Positions 1 through 9,060 of a stretch of 64,000 nucleotides of DNA are shown piece by piece. Position 1 is the stretch's first letter. Each line of letters begins with the position of its first letter. Where the stretch lies: the NCBI GenBank assembly GCA_027489175.1, contig JAIYAE010000019.1, forward strand, positions 124,001 through 188,000. Reading direction: 5' to 3'. Under the pieces are notes generated by a model that worked only from the letters and a program-made list of their open reading frames with translations, did not search any database and was not told the DNA's origin. Origin of the DNA: Rhodobacter sp. (GTDB taxonomy: Bacteria > Pseudomonadota > Alphaproteobacteria > Rhodobacterales > Rhodobacteraceae). A program made the translations under genes and the position numbers.

Positions 1-2
1 CG

Positions 3-2708
3 GTGCTGGCCTCGTCGATCTCCGAGACGGTGCATCTGTTCGGGCAACTGCCGACGATCTGTTCGCTGGGCATCTTCCTGAACGGCCTGCCTTATGTCTA
101 TCGCTGGATCGTGTACGGCGGTTGGCGCAGTTGTGTGGCGGCAGTGATCTTTTCGGCCGCGACGACGGCGGCGCATCATGTGACGACGATCTTTGGCGGC
201 GTTCTATTCATCCTGCCCTTGGGCCTGCATGCGCTGAAGGCTGTGTCCGAGATCCGCCCGGCCAAGGGACGTTCATGGTTCTATGCGGGCTGGCGTTTTG
301 TTCCGCCTCTGGCCCGGGGCGCTGTGCTGGCAGTCCTGATGCTGGGCGCGATCGTGCTGACCGTGTTCCCGTACTGGTACTGGTCGGTCACCGACCCGAT
401 CACCCAGGTGTCGATCCCGCACGGCAGCCGGGAAAGCTTTCTTGAGCGCCTCGACCTTGGCCTTGTGTTCTTCGTCATCCCTTGGGGCGTGGCGATCCTG
501 TACCTGCCCTATGCGATCTACAAGACGGCGACCACGCGACTGTGGCCGCTGGGCCTGTCGCTGATGCTTTGCGTTCTTCTGGGCACTGGTGGCACTACCC
601 CCCTGCCCCGCGTGATCCTGGGCGGAGCTTTCGACATCCTGACGCTTGACCGCTTTACCTTCTGGGCGACGATCCTGATCCTGCCGTTCCTCGGCCTCAT
701 GTTCGACGGGCTGCTGCACGGCCGGTCGCGCCAAGCCATCGTGCAGGCCTTTGGCAATGGCAGTCACCGGCTTCTGGTCGGCGGCATCTTTGCCGCGATG
801 GTGGGGATGGCGGTCCTGCCCGCCGTTCTGCCGCGCATGCAGCCGACCCAACCCGAGTTTGTCGACCCTGCCCCCGTTGCCCGCTTCATGGCCGAGGATG
901 AGCATGACCGCTGGCGGTATCTGACCCTCGGCCTTGGTGACCAGTTTGCGTATCTGTCGTCCCAGACGACGGCGCTTTCGGTCGACGGCAACTATCATTC
1001 CGCCCGCCGCCTGCCCGATCTGACGCGGTTTTCGGTCGAGCGGCTGGAGAATGCCAAGTACCTGGGCGTTCCCGGGCTTGGGTCACTTCGCCAGTTTCTG
1101 GTCAACGCCGAGCGGTACAACCTGAAATATGTCTTCTCAAACGACGCGTTCTACGACCCGCTTTTGCACTTCACCGGCTGGACGCGGCTGAACCGGCTGG
1201 GCAATGGCATCGTGGTCTGGGAAAAGCCCGACATCCCGCCGCTGCCTCTGGTCCTGCCCCGCCGCGACATCCCGGCCATACATGCCTTGATGTGGGGTGT
1301 GTTGCCGCCACTGGCGTTGATCGCGGCGGCGCTGGTGTTCCTTGGCTCGGCCCTGCAGCGGACCTTTGGTGCAAGGCCTGGTGAGTTCCGGCCCGTTGCG
1401 CGCGGTGAGACCGGGTTCAGCAATCCTGCCCGCGTGCAGCGTGTGGTTCTGGGGCTGGCTGTCTTTGCCCTTGTCGCCGCAGCATTTCTGGGCTGGACGA
1501 TCCGCGAAAGACTGCTGCGCCCCGAACCTGCGGAAGCGGTGATTACCGCCTATTTCGGCGACCTGGATTTCCGCCGGCATGAGGCGGCCTTTGCCCGGCT
1601 TGACCCTGAAACGCGTGGCCGGTTCGAGGATGCGCAGTTCAGCTGGCGCTGGACCGGCGGACTTGTCGCGTCCTATGGCAAGCTGTCCGGCGTTACAGTC
1701 ACCCCCTTGCGGCGCGACGGGGCCATCGCGGACTTTACTGTGGCGCTGGACTGGCTGACCCCGCTTGACCAGCACCGGCAGACGCTGACGGTCCGCACGA
1801 TCCTGCGCGATGGCATATGGTACATCGCGCCCACGGCCTTGCGCCCGGTGCAGACGCCGCTGCTTTTGCTACGGCAAGAGGTGCTGGACCTTAACGTTGT
1901 CGGTCGCCGTCAGCCCCGGCCCGAGACCGACCTTCACCGTGACCGGCTGGACCGCCCACGCATCGCCATCAGCGGCGCGCGTCTGGTCCGCCATGATGAC
2001 CGTTATGCGGTGGTTGGCCAGATCACCAACGCCGACGCCGATCCGGCGCATCTGACGCTTGAGGCGGTGCTGCGCGGGCCGCGTCTGGCGCTTTCGCAGG
2101 CAACCTCGGGGTTGGTGAACGCCCATCGGCTGCTGGCCGCGGAAACCGCAGGCTTCCGCATCGACTTTGAAGGCGTGCTGTCCCTGCAGGACGCCCAGAC
2201 CGATGGCGAGTTTGACCCAACCCTGTTCATCCCGCCCGAATTCGCCGAGCCACCGGAAGCGGCCAGCCTGACCGCCCGCGCCTTGGTCACCGGCACCAAC
2301 CTTTACCGTGGGATCGCGCTGAACGGCCTGCGCACGAAGGTTGAGGGCGGGTCGCTGATCCTGACCGGGCTTGCGGTCAACACCGGCACGGAAACCGCCA
2401 GCATCGTCGGGCTGAACCTGCTGCTCTACGGCCCTGACGGCCTGCCGCTCTGGGCCGAGACGGGCTTTGTCGAGACGAATATCTACCCGGGCCAAAGCAC
2501 GCCGTTCCGCCTTGTCCTGCCACTGGGCAGCGAGATCACGGTGGTATCGGACCTGACCGATGCGGTGATCACCGTCAATGGCCGGGCGCAAGAGCCCGAC
2601 CTTGCGCTGCCTGGCGCGGCCGACGGTACGATCCCGCTGGATCCGGCCACCGGCTTTTCCCACCTGCGCCTTCTGGCCACGAGCATGACCCATGACCCGC
2701 TGTTCTGA
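3..2708 (+). CDS. Large multi-pass membrane protein with C-terminal beta-sandwich domains (5' partial)
   Basis: The reading frame is open to the window edge, so the true start lies upstream and the GTG at 3 is only the first possible codon. At least 901 residues are visible. Residues 1 to about 280 are a series of hydrophobic segments like a polytopic GT-C or polymerase-type membrane protein. About 290-420 is soluble, two more membrane segments lie near 425-450 and 478-498, and the rest is extracytoplasmic. The tail has two FxLYD/DUF3426-like beta-sandwich repeats, near 650-740 and 775-860. The next gene overlaps its end by 17 nt and glycan genes follow, so a role in polysaccharide assembly or export is inferred from context only. 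I do not recognise a named family. Confidence 0.75.
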   Translation: MLASSISETVHLFGQLPTICSLGIFLNGLPYVYRWIVYGGWRSCVAAVIFSAATTAAHHVTTIFGGVLFILPLGLHALKAVSEIRPAKGRSWFYAGWRFVPPLARGAVLAVLMLGAIVLTVFPYWYWSVTDPITQVSIPHGSRESFLERLDLGLVFFVIPWGVAILYLPYAIYKTATTRLWPLGLSLMLCVLLGTGGTTPLPRVILGGAFDILTLDRFTFWATILILPFLGLMFDGLLHGRSRQAIVQAFGNGSHRLLVGGIFAAMVGMAVLPAVLPRMQPTQPEFVDPAPVARFMAEDEHDRWRYLTLGLGDQFAYLSSQTTALSVDGNYHSARRLPDLTRFSVERLENAKYLGVPGLGSLRQFLVNAERYNLKYVFSNDAFYDPLLHFTGWTRLNRLGNGIVVWEKPDIPPLPLVLPRRDIPAIHALMWGVLPPLALIAAALVFLGSALQRTFGARPGEFRPVARGETGFSNPARVQRVVLGLAVFALVAAAFLGWTIRERLLRPEPAEAVITAYFGDLDFRRHEAAFARLDPETRGRFEDAQFSWRWTGGLVASYGKLSGVTVTPLRRDGAIADFTVALDWLTPLDQHRQTLTVRTILRDGIWYIAPTALRPVQTPLLLLRQEVLDLNVVGRRQPRPETDLHRDRLDRPRIAISGARLVRHDDRYAVVGQITNADADPAHLTLEAVLRGPRLALSQATSGLVNAHRLLAAETAGFRIDFEGVLSLQDAQTDGEFDPTLFIPPEFAEPPEAASLTARALVTGTNLYRGIALNGLRTKVEGGSLILTGLAVNTGTETASIVGLNLLLYGPDGLPLWAETGFVETNIYPGQSTPFRLVLPLGSEITVVSDLTDAVITVNGRAQEPDLALPGAADGTIPLDPATGFSHLRLLATSMTHDPLF

Positions 2709-3765
2709 CTTTGGCCTTGCCCTTGTCCTGATGCTGGCGGGCATGCCCGGACTGGCAGACACCCTCGTCTCCGACGCCTTTGGTCTGTTCGACCCTGCCA
2801 CAACTGCCCCCGAACGCCACGACTGGGCAGGCTGGACTGGCGCGGGCACGGTCGTCGCTCCACTAGACCCCGACCGTCTGGTCATCTTTGCCGGGCCGAA
2901 AAGCATGGTGGCAGGCAAGGACCCCGGCCATGTCATGGCAACGGTTGTTGACCGCTTTGGCAACCTTGTGGCGGACGGCACCACCGCCATGGTCACGGTC
3001 GCAGGCGCGGCCACGCCCGGGCAAACCGCTGGCGGCATTGTGGACCTGCTGGTCCCCCCACAGTCGCGGGCTTGGGTGCTGTTTGTGGGGGTCACCTCGG
3101 GGGGACGGCAAAGCCCGCAGGCGATGCTTGGCATCACGGCTGACATCGCGTCGATCCAGCCGGACATTCCCGGGGCCGTGGCGGACGCCCGGTCGGATAC
3201 TGAGTTCGTTCTGACCTCGTCCCCGATGGCCGACCGGTTCGGCAATCCCGTCCCCGATGGTACTGGCATTACAACCGTCCTGCGCCATCCCGATGGCAGC
3301 TACAGCATTGCCCAAGGGATGACCTTGCAGGATCAGAGCCTTGCCCGCTTCATCGCGCGCGACATGCCGGGCGGGGTGGAGGCCACGATCACGCTTGGCA
3401 CCAAAACCTCTCAGTCAGCGGCATTTTCCGTGCAGGCTCCAGTGTCCGCGGGCGCGCCGCCCCTTGAGGTGGAAAGCCTTCCTGACATCGATGCCTTGCG
3501 GCTGACCCTGGGGCCGTTTCTGACCACGGACGGTTACGCCCTGACGGATGGCGCTCAGGTGACCGTGACGGCCAACCTTGTCAGCGGACCGCCGGTGACG
3601 GGAACCGCCTGGGTGCTGGACGGCGAGGTCAGTCTTTTGCTGCCGATCACCACGTCAAGCGCAGTCCTGCGCCTGACCGTCGCATCGCCGCTTGGCCCGA
3701 TGGACCTGACGCCGGATTGGCACGCTGCCGTCGCCGCAGAAGCTTCCACAAGGATCAGCCCATGA
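2692..3765 (+). CDS. Secreted Ig-like (invasin-type) protein
   Basis: A 357-residue protein with an N-terminal hydrophobic signal segment (about residues 8-22, ending near GLADT). The body is rich in beta-strand and polar residues and contains repeated phrases such as DRFGN and DGTG, typical of Big-1/invasin-like Ig domains that carry a variable polymer-facing strand. It starts inside the end of the upstream membrane protein gene (17-nt overlap), and its stop overlaps the next start as ATGA, so the three are probably translated together. It probably works in the periplasm or at the surface with the glycosidase-like protein that follows. No catalytic motif is visible. Confidence 0.7.
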   Translation: MTRCSDFGLALVLMLAGMPGLADTLVSDAFGLFDPATTAPERHDWAGWTGAGTVVAPLDPDRLVIFAGPKSMVAGKDPGHVMATVVDRFGNLVADGTTAMVTVAGAATPGQTAGGIVDLLVPPQSRAWVLFVGVTSGGRQSPQAMLGITADIASIQPDIPGAVADARSDTEFVLTSSPMADRFGNPVPDGTGITTVLRHPDGSYSIAQGMTLQDQSLARFIARDMPGGVEATITLGTKTSQSAAFSVQAPVSAGAPPLEVESLPDIDALRLTLGPFLTTDGYALTDGAQVTVTANLVSGPPVTGTAWVLDGEVSLLLPITTSSAVLRLTVASPLGPMDLTPDWHAAVAAEASTRISP

Positions 3766-5279
3766 CGCGCCCTTTTGCCCGCAGTCTTGCTGTGCTGGCT
3801 TTTCTTGGCCTTACTGCGGCGGTGCTTTGGACCGCCGCGCAATCCTTTGTGGCGTCGCAAGAGCGCAGCCGTGAATACCGCTACCTTTCGGAAGCGCTTG
3901 ATCCCGTGGAACTCCCCGCCCGGACAGTGGCTTGGACCGCGCCGGTCCGTCCGCTGGTGCGCGAGGTCACGCCCGGCGATCAGGCATTGGTCGGGACCGC
4001 GCTGACCGAAGCCTGGCGCGCTTTTGCTGCGGCCTCTGACACCGGAGAGACTGCCCTTCTGGCGGACCATTTCGCTGGCATAGCCCTTGGACGGGCCAAC
4101 CTTGCCGCGCAAGAGGCCTTGCGGGACGGCAGCCGCATGGTCGTGCTGGAACAGACCGCGCGGCCGGAGTTTCTGCATCTCGACGGTTCGGTCTTTCAGG
4201 TCTCGGCCAGTGCCGCGACGGTGCGCTATGCCTTGCGTGACGGGGCTTTGACGCAATACGCGCTGACGGTGGACGATGTCCGGACGACGCTGACCAACGA
4301 GACGACCGGCTGGCGCATCTTCAGCCATGAGAGGACCGGCAGCCGGGATCTTGCGGCCCCGACGCGGCCGAAGCTGGAGCTGCCACGGCTTGTGGGCGTC
4401 AACTATTACCCCGCAAAGACCCCGTGGCGGCAATTCTGGGCCGAGTTCGACCCTATGGTCATCGCTGGCGATTTGACCCTGGTCGCTGGTCTTGGCGGCA
4501 ATTCCGTCCGCATCTTCCTGCCGGTCGCCGACTTCGGCCCCGACTCCGACGGAGAGAGCAACCTTGAAAATCTGGAGGTCTTTCTCGATCTTGCTCATGC
4601 CCGTGGGATCCGGGTCATCCCCACACTTTTTGACATGAAGCCCGGCTATCGGCCTGCGCTTTGGGCGGATGACGTGGCCTACCTGCGCCGCGTGCTGCCC
4701 GTTCTTGCCGCAAAGCCCGCCGTGGTGCTGGTTGACCTGAAGAACGAGCCTGACCTTGACCGCGACACCCAAGGTGCGGGGCTGGTGGACGCCTGGCTGA
4801 CCACAATGGCGCTTATGGCGCAGGACATCGCACCCGGGCTTGCCCTGACGATCGGCTGGTCAAGTGCCGAAGCAGCGCCCGACCTGGTGCAGCTTGTCGA
4901 TGCGGTGTCCTACCACGACTATGCCGAAGTTGCCGGCACCGCCGACCGGCTGGCCAAGGTTCGCGCCATGGCGATGGACAAGCCCGTTCTGGTGACCGAG
5001 GTCGGGGCAAGCTCTTACACGTTGGCACTTGGTTTTCCCGGGTCCGAGGCCGCACAGGCCGCCGCTCTTCAAGACAGGCTGGCCCAGCTTGCCAGCGCGG
5101 ATGGGGTCCTGATCTGGACGCTACATGACTTTGCGAGCCCCGATGCCGCAGCCGTAGGCGCCTCGCCTTGGGTCCGGCGGCTGCAGTCGCGCTTTGGCCT
5201 TTACGACGCAACCGGCGCCCTGAAGCCGGCTGGTCACGTGGTGTCACAGGCCTTCGCCTTGGCGCCGAAAGCTCCCTGA
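3762..5279 (+). CDS. Secreted or membrane-anchored clan GH-A glycosidase-like protein
   Basis: The ATG at 3762 overlaps the previous stop (ATGA); an upstream in-frame start at 3717 would enter that gene and is rejected. The 505-residue product starts with a signal/anchor segment (about residues 5-25). A linker domain follows, then a TIM-barrel from about residue 210 that opens with GVNYYP. Clan GH-A hallmarks are visible: the acid/base glutamate in KNEPD (E329), a YHDY segment, and the nucleophile glutamate in VTEVG (E413), followed by LIWTLHDF. Such enzymes (GH5/GH2/GH39-like) cut beta-linked glycans. Inside a polysaccharide operon it could trim, edit or release the polymer. The exact family and substrate cannot be fixed from the sequence alone. 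Confidence 0.75.
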   Translation: MTRPFARSLAVLAFLGLTAAVLWTAAQSFVASQERSREYRYLSEALDPVELPARTVAWTAPVRPLVREVTPGDQALVGTALTEAWRAFAAASDTGETALLADHFAGIALGRANLAAQEALRDGSRMVVLEQTARPEFLHLDGSVFQVSASAATVRYALRDGALTQYALTVDDVRTTLTNETTGWRIFSHERTGSRDLAAPTRPKLELPRLVGVNYYPAKTPWRQFWAEFDPMVIAGDLTLVAGLGGNSVRIFLPVADFGPDSDGESNLENLEVFLDLAHARGIRVIPTLFDMKPGYRPALWADDVAYLRRVLPVLAAKPAVVLVDLKNEPDLDRDTQGAGLVDAWLTTMALMAQDIAPGLALTIGWSSAEAAPDLVQLVDAVSYHDYAEVAGTADRLAKVRAMAMDKPVLVTEVGASSYTLALGFPGSEAAQAAALQDRLAQLASADGVLIWTLHDFASPDAAAVGASPWVRRLQSRFGLYDATGALKPAGHVVSQAFALAPKAP

Positions 5280-5468
5280 TAGTCGGCCCTATACCGATCA
5301 GCCCGAACCTATCCTTTTGGTGCCGGGACAGGGACGGCACCCCTCCCGCATAACCTTGCTGGGACCGAAGCGGCGGCCGAAGGGCTTGGCTGGGGATGCA
5401 AGCTCAGCTCTGGGCAGAGCGCGGCGCTGCTTCGGGACCCTCAACCTGTTCAGTGCAAGGAAACCCAA

Positions 5469-6698
5469 ATGTCCGTCGTCTTTTCGCCCCGCCGCATCGC
5501 GCTTGTCACCGCCTTTCCGCCGGGCCGGCTGACGCTGAACGAATACGGCCTGCACCTGGCCAAGGCCTTCGCCGCCCGGGCCGATGTGTCCGAAGTCGTC
5601 GTGATCGCCGACCGTCTTGACCACCCGGAAGCCGAGCTTGAGCTTGGCCCGAAAATCCGCGTGCGTCGCGTCTGGTCGTTCAATGCGCCGCTTTCAGCGC
5701 TTCGGATCGTTGCGGCGCTGAAGGCCGAGCGGGTAGACGGCGCGGTCTTCAACCTGCACATGGCCAGCTTCGGCAGCAGCGAGATTCCTGCCGCCCTTGG
5801 CCTTTGCGCGCCCTTGGCCGCCCGGCTGGCAGGTGTTCCGTCGGGGGTCATCGCCCACAACCTGATCAGCGGTGTGGATCTGGAGCAGACCCAGCTTAAG
5901 GGGCAAATCTTGCGGCAACGCGTGGTGCGGCTTGGGGGCGCGGTGATCACCCGGGCGCTTCTGGCCGCGAACTACCTGACCGTGACGCTGGCAAGCTACC
6001 GTGAGGATCTGGCCCGCCGTTACCCCCACGCCCGGGCGATGTTGGTGCCGCATGGCACGTTCGACACCGAAAGCCGCAACCTGATGCCCAGCCGTGACCG
6101 GCCGCTGCGCATTGTCACCATGGGCAAGTTCGGCACCTACAAGCGGCTGGAAACGCTGATTGCCGCTTTCCAGAAGTTGCGCAGCCAGCCGGGCCTTTCT
6201 GGGTTGGAGTTGGTCATCGGCGGCTCTGACCATCCGAACACGCCGGGTTATATGGCTTCGGTCGCAGAAAGCTGCGCGGACCAGCCCGATATCCACTTCC
6301 ACGGCTATGTGGCCGAGGATGATATTCCCGCCTTCTTTGCCAAGGCGCGGGCCAGCGTTTTCGACTACAGCGCAACCACGGGCAGCTCAGGCGTGTTGCA
6401 CCAGACCGCCACCTACGGCGCAGTGCCGGTCTTTCCCCGCATCGGCGACTTTGTGGACGTCTGCCGGGATGAAGGGCTGGACGGCGCGAACTACGATGCC
6501 GGCGAAGTCGACGGCATGGCCCGGGCCATCACTGCACTCCTGGACGATCCCGACCGCGCCGACCGCCTGGCACGGGCGAACCGCGCCGCAGCCCTTGGTA
6601 TGCCAATCTCGGAAGTGGCCGAGGTGCATATGCGTGAGTTGTCCATGTTCTGGCGCAGCCCGGAAGAAGAGACGCGAGGGGCCGAATTCGCCAGCTGA
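5469..6698 (+). CDS. Glycosyltransferase, GT4-like
   Basis: A 409-residue GT-B-fold protein. The N-terminal Rossmann half contains LTLNEYGLHLAKAF, the usual donor/acceptor-side glycine/asparagine region. The C-terminal half begins at TMGKFGTYKRLETLI, the standard GT4 segment after the hinge. It also has LVIGGSDH and a nucleotide-sugar-site segment around GSSGVLHQTATYGAVPVFP. AAGGAAA lies 5 nt before the ATG. It sits after a 189-nt gap and before a hairpin terminator, so it may be its own transcript within the glycan locus. Its sugar donor is unknown; GDP-mannose is plausible because manC and manB are nearby. Confidence 0.8.
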   Translation: MSVVFSPRRIALVTAFPPGRLTLNEYGLHLAKAFAARADVSEVVVIADRLDHPEAELELGPKIRVRRVWSFNAPLSALRIVAALKAERVDGAVFNLHMASFGSSEIPAALGLCAPLAARLAGVPSGVIAHNLISGVDLEQTQLKGQILRQRVVRLGGAVITRALLAANYLTVTLASYREDLARRYPHARAMLVPHGTFDTESRNLMPSRDRPLRIVTMGKFGTYKRLETLIAAFQKLRSQPGLSGLELVIGGSDHPNTPGYMASVAESCADQPDIHFHGYVAEDDIPAFFAKARASVFDYSATTGSSGVLHQTATYGAVPVFPRIGDFVDVCRDEGLDGANYDAGEVDGMARAITALLDDPDRADRLARANRAAALGMPISEVAEVHMRELSMFWRSPEEETRGAEFAS

Positions 6699-6729
6699 CA
6701 CGACTTGGCGATCTATACGAAAGAACAGC

Positions 6730-6760
6730 ACGGGGTTCCGAAAGGAGCCCCGTTTCGTCT
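6730..6760 (+). terminator. Rho-independent-type terminator after the GT4 gene
   Basis: A 10-bp stem (acggggttcc paired with ggagccccgt, one G-U pair) has a GAAA tetraloop at 6740-6743 and is followed by TTCGTCTTT. It lies 31 nt after the glycosyltransferase stop, ahead of the next gene's ribosome site. Confidence 0.7.
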
Positions 6761-6867
6761 TTCGGGATAGGTCGCCTACCCGTTGGAAACCCGTTCATAT
6801 CCAGAGGGTTGCGAGACGCAGGCGCGCATCGGTGGCATCTTTCGGTCAAGCTGGAAAGGACCCCGAA

Positions 6868-7758
6868 ATGACCGACCTCGCCCTCATCGCCGCCCAAGGT
6901 TCAAACGTCGTTACGCTGTTTCACGCCGCGACCCCGTCGCTGGCCGTCAGCGCGGCGGTCGTGGTGCCCTGCTACAACGAAGCCGAGCGCCTGAACCTTC
7001 CGGCCTTCTCGGCTTTTCTGCAGGAAGTCCAGGGGATCAGCTTCGTCTTCGTGAACGATGGCAGCCGTGACGCAACGCTTGCGGTTCTGGAAACCCTGCA
7101 CGCCGCGCATCCCGACCGGGTCGAGGTGCTGTCGCTGAGCCGCAATTCGGGCAAGGCTGAGGCCGTCCGCCAGGGTCTGGCCCATGCCGCCGCCAGTGGG
7201 GTCGATTTCGTTGGCTATTGGGACGCTGACCTTGCCACGCCGCTTGACGCCATCGTGGACTTTTTGCGCCTTGGCCAGCGCTATACCGAGATCGAGGTCG
7301 TCTACGGCGCGCGCCTGCAGCTTTTGGGTCATTCCATTGATCGCAAGCTGTCGCGCCGCATCATCTCGCGCATCTGTGCCAAGCTGGCCCGCATCGCGGT
7401 GGGCCTGCCGATTGGCGACACGCAATGCGGTGCCAAGCTTTTGCGCAACACCCCGCGCCTGCACCAGGCGCTGGCGCAGCCCTTCTCGGCCGGGTGGCTT
7501 TTCGATGTGGAGCTGTTCAGCCGCCTCGCCGCGACTGCCGCCTCGCGAACCGGCGCCTTCTATGAGTATCCGCTGGCGGAATGGACTGAGGTGCCCGGCT
7601 CGAAGATCACCGGTCGGGCCATCCGCCGCGCCGGCTTTGCGATGCTGCGCCTGATCGCTGAGCGCCACCTTGGCCTGCCCGCACGCGCCATGGCTGCCGA
7701 CCTGCCGCAGTTGGTCATTGCGCATGGCCTAGCGACCGTTGACCAGAAGGCCGCCTGA
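6868..7758 (+). CDS. Glycosyltransferase family 2 (dolichyl-phosphate-sugar synthase-like)
   Basis: The ATG at 6868 follows a GGAAAGGA ribosome site; a longer in-frame opening upstream lies over the GT4 gene and is rejected. The 296-residue product has the GT2 opening VVVPCYNEAERL (near residue 31), FVNDGSRD, SRNSGKAEAV, and the metal-binding acidic motif in WDADLATP (near 119). The QCGAKL and WLFDVEL phrases are typical of polyprenyl-phosphate glucosyl/mannosyl transferases. There is no obvious membrane anchor. It probably loads a lipid carrier with a sugar for the glycan made here. The flippase start lies just beyond its stop, suggesting coupled expression. Confidence 0.85.
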   Translation: MTDLALIAAQGSNVVTLFHAATPSLAVSAAVVVPCYNEAERLNLPAFSAFLQEVQGISFVFVNDGSRDATLAVLETLHAAHPDRVEVLSLSRNSGKAEAVRQGLAHAAASGVDFVGYWDADLATPLDAIVDFLRLGQRYTEIEVVYGARLQLLGHSIDRKLSRRIISRICAKLARIAVGLPIGDTQCGAKLLRNTPRLHQALAQPFSAGWLFDVELFSRLAATAASRTGAFYEYPLAEWTEVPGSKITGRAIRRAGFAMLRLIAERHLGLPARAMAADLPQLVIAHGLATVDQKAA

Positions 7759-7759
7759 C

Positions 7760-9049
7760 ATGCCCGCCTTCGCCTTGTCCCGACGGATGCGTCCTGCCCT
7801 GTTCGCGGGACCAGTCTTTGCGATCTTCCTGTCGGCCAATCTGGTCAACCTTGGCAATCTTGGCTTCAACGTGCTTTTCAGCCGCTGGATGGGGCCCGCG
7901 CTTTTCGGCCAGCTTGCCACGCTGCTGACCCTGTTCTTGGCGGTGATGGGTGTCCTTGGGGCCTTGCAGCTTGCCATCAGCCAGCGCATTGCCGCGGACC
8001 CTGACCAAGGCGAGGCGCTGCTGGCCAAGCTGGCGCGGCTGTCGCAGCGTGGTCTTGTCATCGGGTTTGCCGCCCTGCCCGTCCTGATTGGTGGGACGCT
8101 GGCCGTTAACCTTGGCCCCGGCCTTGGTCTTGACCGCCCGCTTCTGCCGCTTCTTCTTCTGTGCCTGCCCTTTGCCTTGCCCTTGGCACTGGCCCGGGGT
8201 GTCGTGACCGGCCGCCTTGACGCCCACCGCGTCATCGTTTCGGCGCAGGTCGAGATGTGGGTCCGCCTGATCGGGTCTGCGCTGACATGGCAGGCCGGCC
8301 TTGGTCTTCCGGGGGTCACGGCAACCATCGCCCTTTCGGTCCTTGCAGGCTGGTTGCCGCTTCGGACAGCCGTTGGCCCGACCGGCATTACCGAGGCCAC
8401 CGTTCCCACCGCCGCCACGGCTGGCCTGTTTCTGGCGGCCCTGCCCTTCGCCGTCTTGCAGGCCGGGCAGATCATTCTGATGGACGGGGATGTGATCCTT
8501 GCCCAAAGGCTTCTTGGTTCTGAAGAAGCGGGTTATGTCGCTGCCCTTGGTCTTTTCCAGCGCATCCAGTTCTTCGGCTGCTTCAGCCTTGCCGCCATCC
8601 TGCTGCCGGTCGTCGCGGCCGAGGTGTCCGCTGGCCGCAACCCGTTGAAGGCCGCCCGACCCGTCTTCGCGCTCTATGCTGCCGTGACCGCCCTTCTGAT
8701 CGGCCTTGCCTGCGTGGCACCCGGCCCGGTTCTGACCTTGCTGGTCGGCCCCGCCTTCCTGCCCGCCGTGCCCTATCTGCCGGTGATATCGGCCGCTGCC
8801 GGTGCCTTCACGCTCAGCTACCTTCTGGCGACTTACCTTGCGGCCCTTGGCGACCGGTCGGGCATCTGGGCCATCGCCTTGGCCTGCCCGGTCCAGATCA
8901 TCGTCCTGGCCCTGCTGTCTGACAGCCTTGGCACCCTGATCGGCGCGAAACTTCTTTGCCAGCTGGTGCTTGTGGCCTCGCTTCTGTTTCGCGCCGCCCG
9001 CCGCAGCCTTTCCACCCCGACCCCATCCCCCCAACCCCTGAACGCATAA
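7760..9049 (+). CDS. Oligosaccharide flippase (Wzx/MATE-like)
   Basis: A 429-residue very hydrophobic protein with roughly 12 membrane segments. The N-terminal segment around NLVNLGNLGFNVLFSRWMG is typical of polysaccharide-export flippases. The ATG at 7760 sits 1 nt after the stop of the GT2 gene; the earlier TTG at 7739 would overlap that gene. It is expected to move a lipid-linked oligosaccharide across the inner membrane for periplasmic polymerisation or transfer. The context between a lipid-sugar transferase and GDP-mannose genes supports this. Confidence 0.8.
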   Translation: MPAFALSRRMRPALFAGPVFAIFLSANLVNLGNLGFNVLFSRWMGPALFGQLATLLTLFLAVMGVLGALQLAISQRIAADPDQGEALLAKLARLSQRGLVIGFAALPVLIGGTLAVNLGPGLGLDRPLLPLLLLCLPFALPLALARGVVTGRLDAHRVIVSAQVEMWVRLIGSALTWQAGLGLPGVTATIALSVLAGWLPLRTAVGPTGITEATVPTAATAGLFLAALPFAVLQAGQIILMDGDVILAQRLLGSEEAGYVAALGLFQRIQFFGCFSLAAILLPVVAAEVSAGRNPLKAARPVFALYAAVTALLIGLACVAPGPVLTLLVGPAFLPAVPYLPVISAAAGAFTLSYLLATYLAALGDRSGIWAIALACPVQIIVLALLSDSLGTLIGAKLLCQLVLVASLLFRAARRSLSTPTPSPQPLNA

Positions 9050-9060
9050 GGAATCTGCCC

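Noticed and set aside
1869-3269. A 466-codon minus-strand open frame over the first two genes.
   Set aside because: Low-complexity composition, no ribosome site, and it crosses two overlapping genes with signal/membrane features.
6160-6867. Extended N-terminus for the GT2 glycosyltransferase.
   Set aside because: It would overlap most of the GT4 gene's end in another frame and cross a terminator. ATG 6868 has a proper ribosome site.
8956-9060. Extended N-terminus for ManC.
   Set aside because: It overlaps the flippase gene; the conserved ManC start begins just after ATG 9061.
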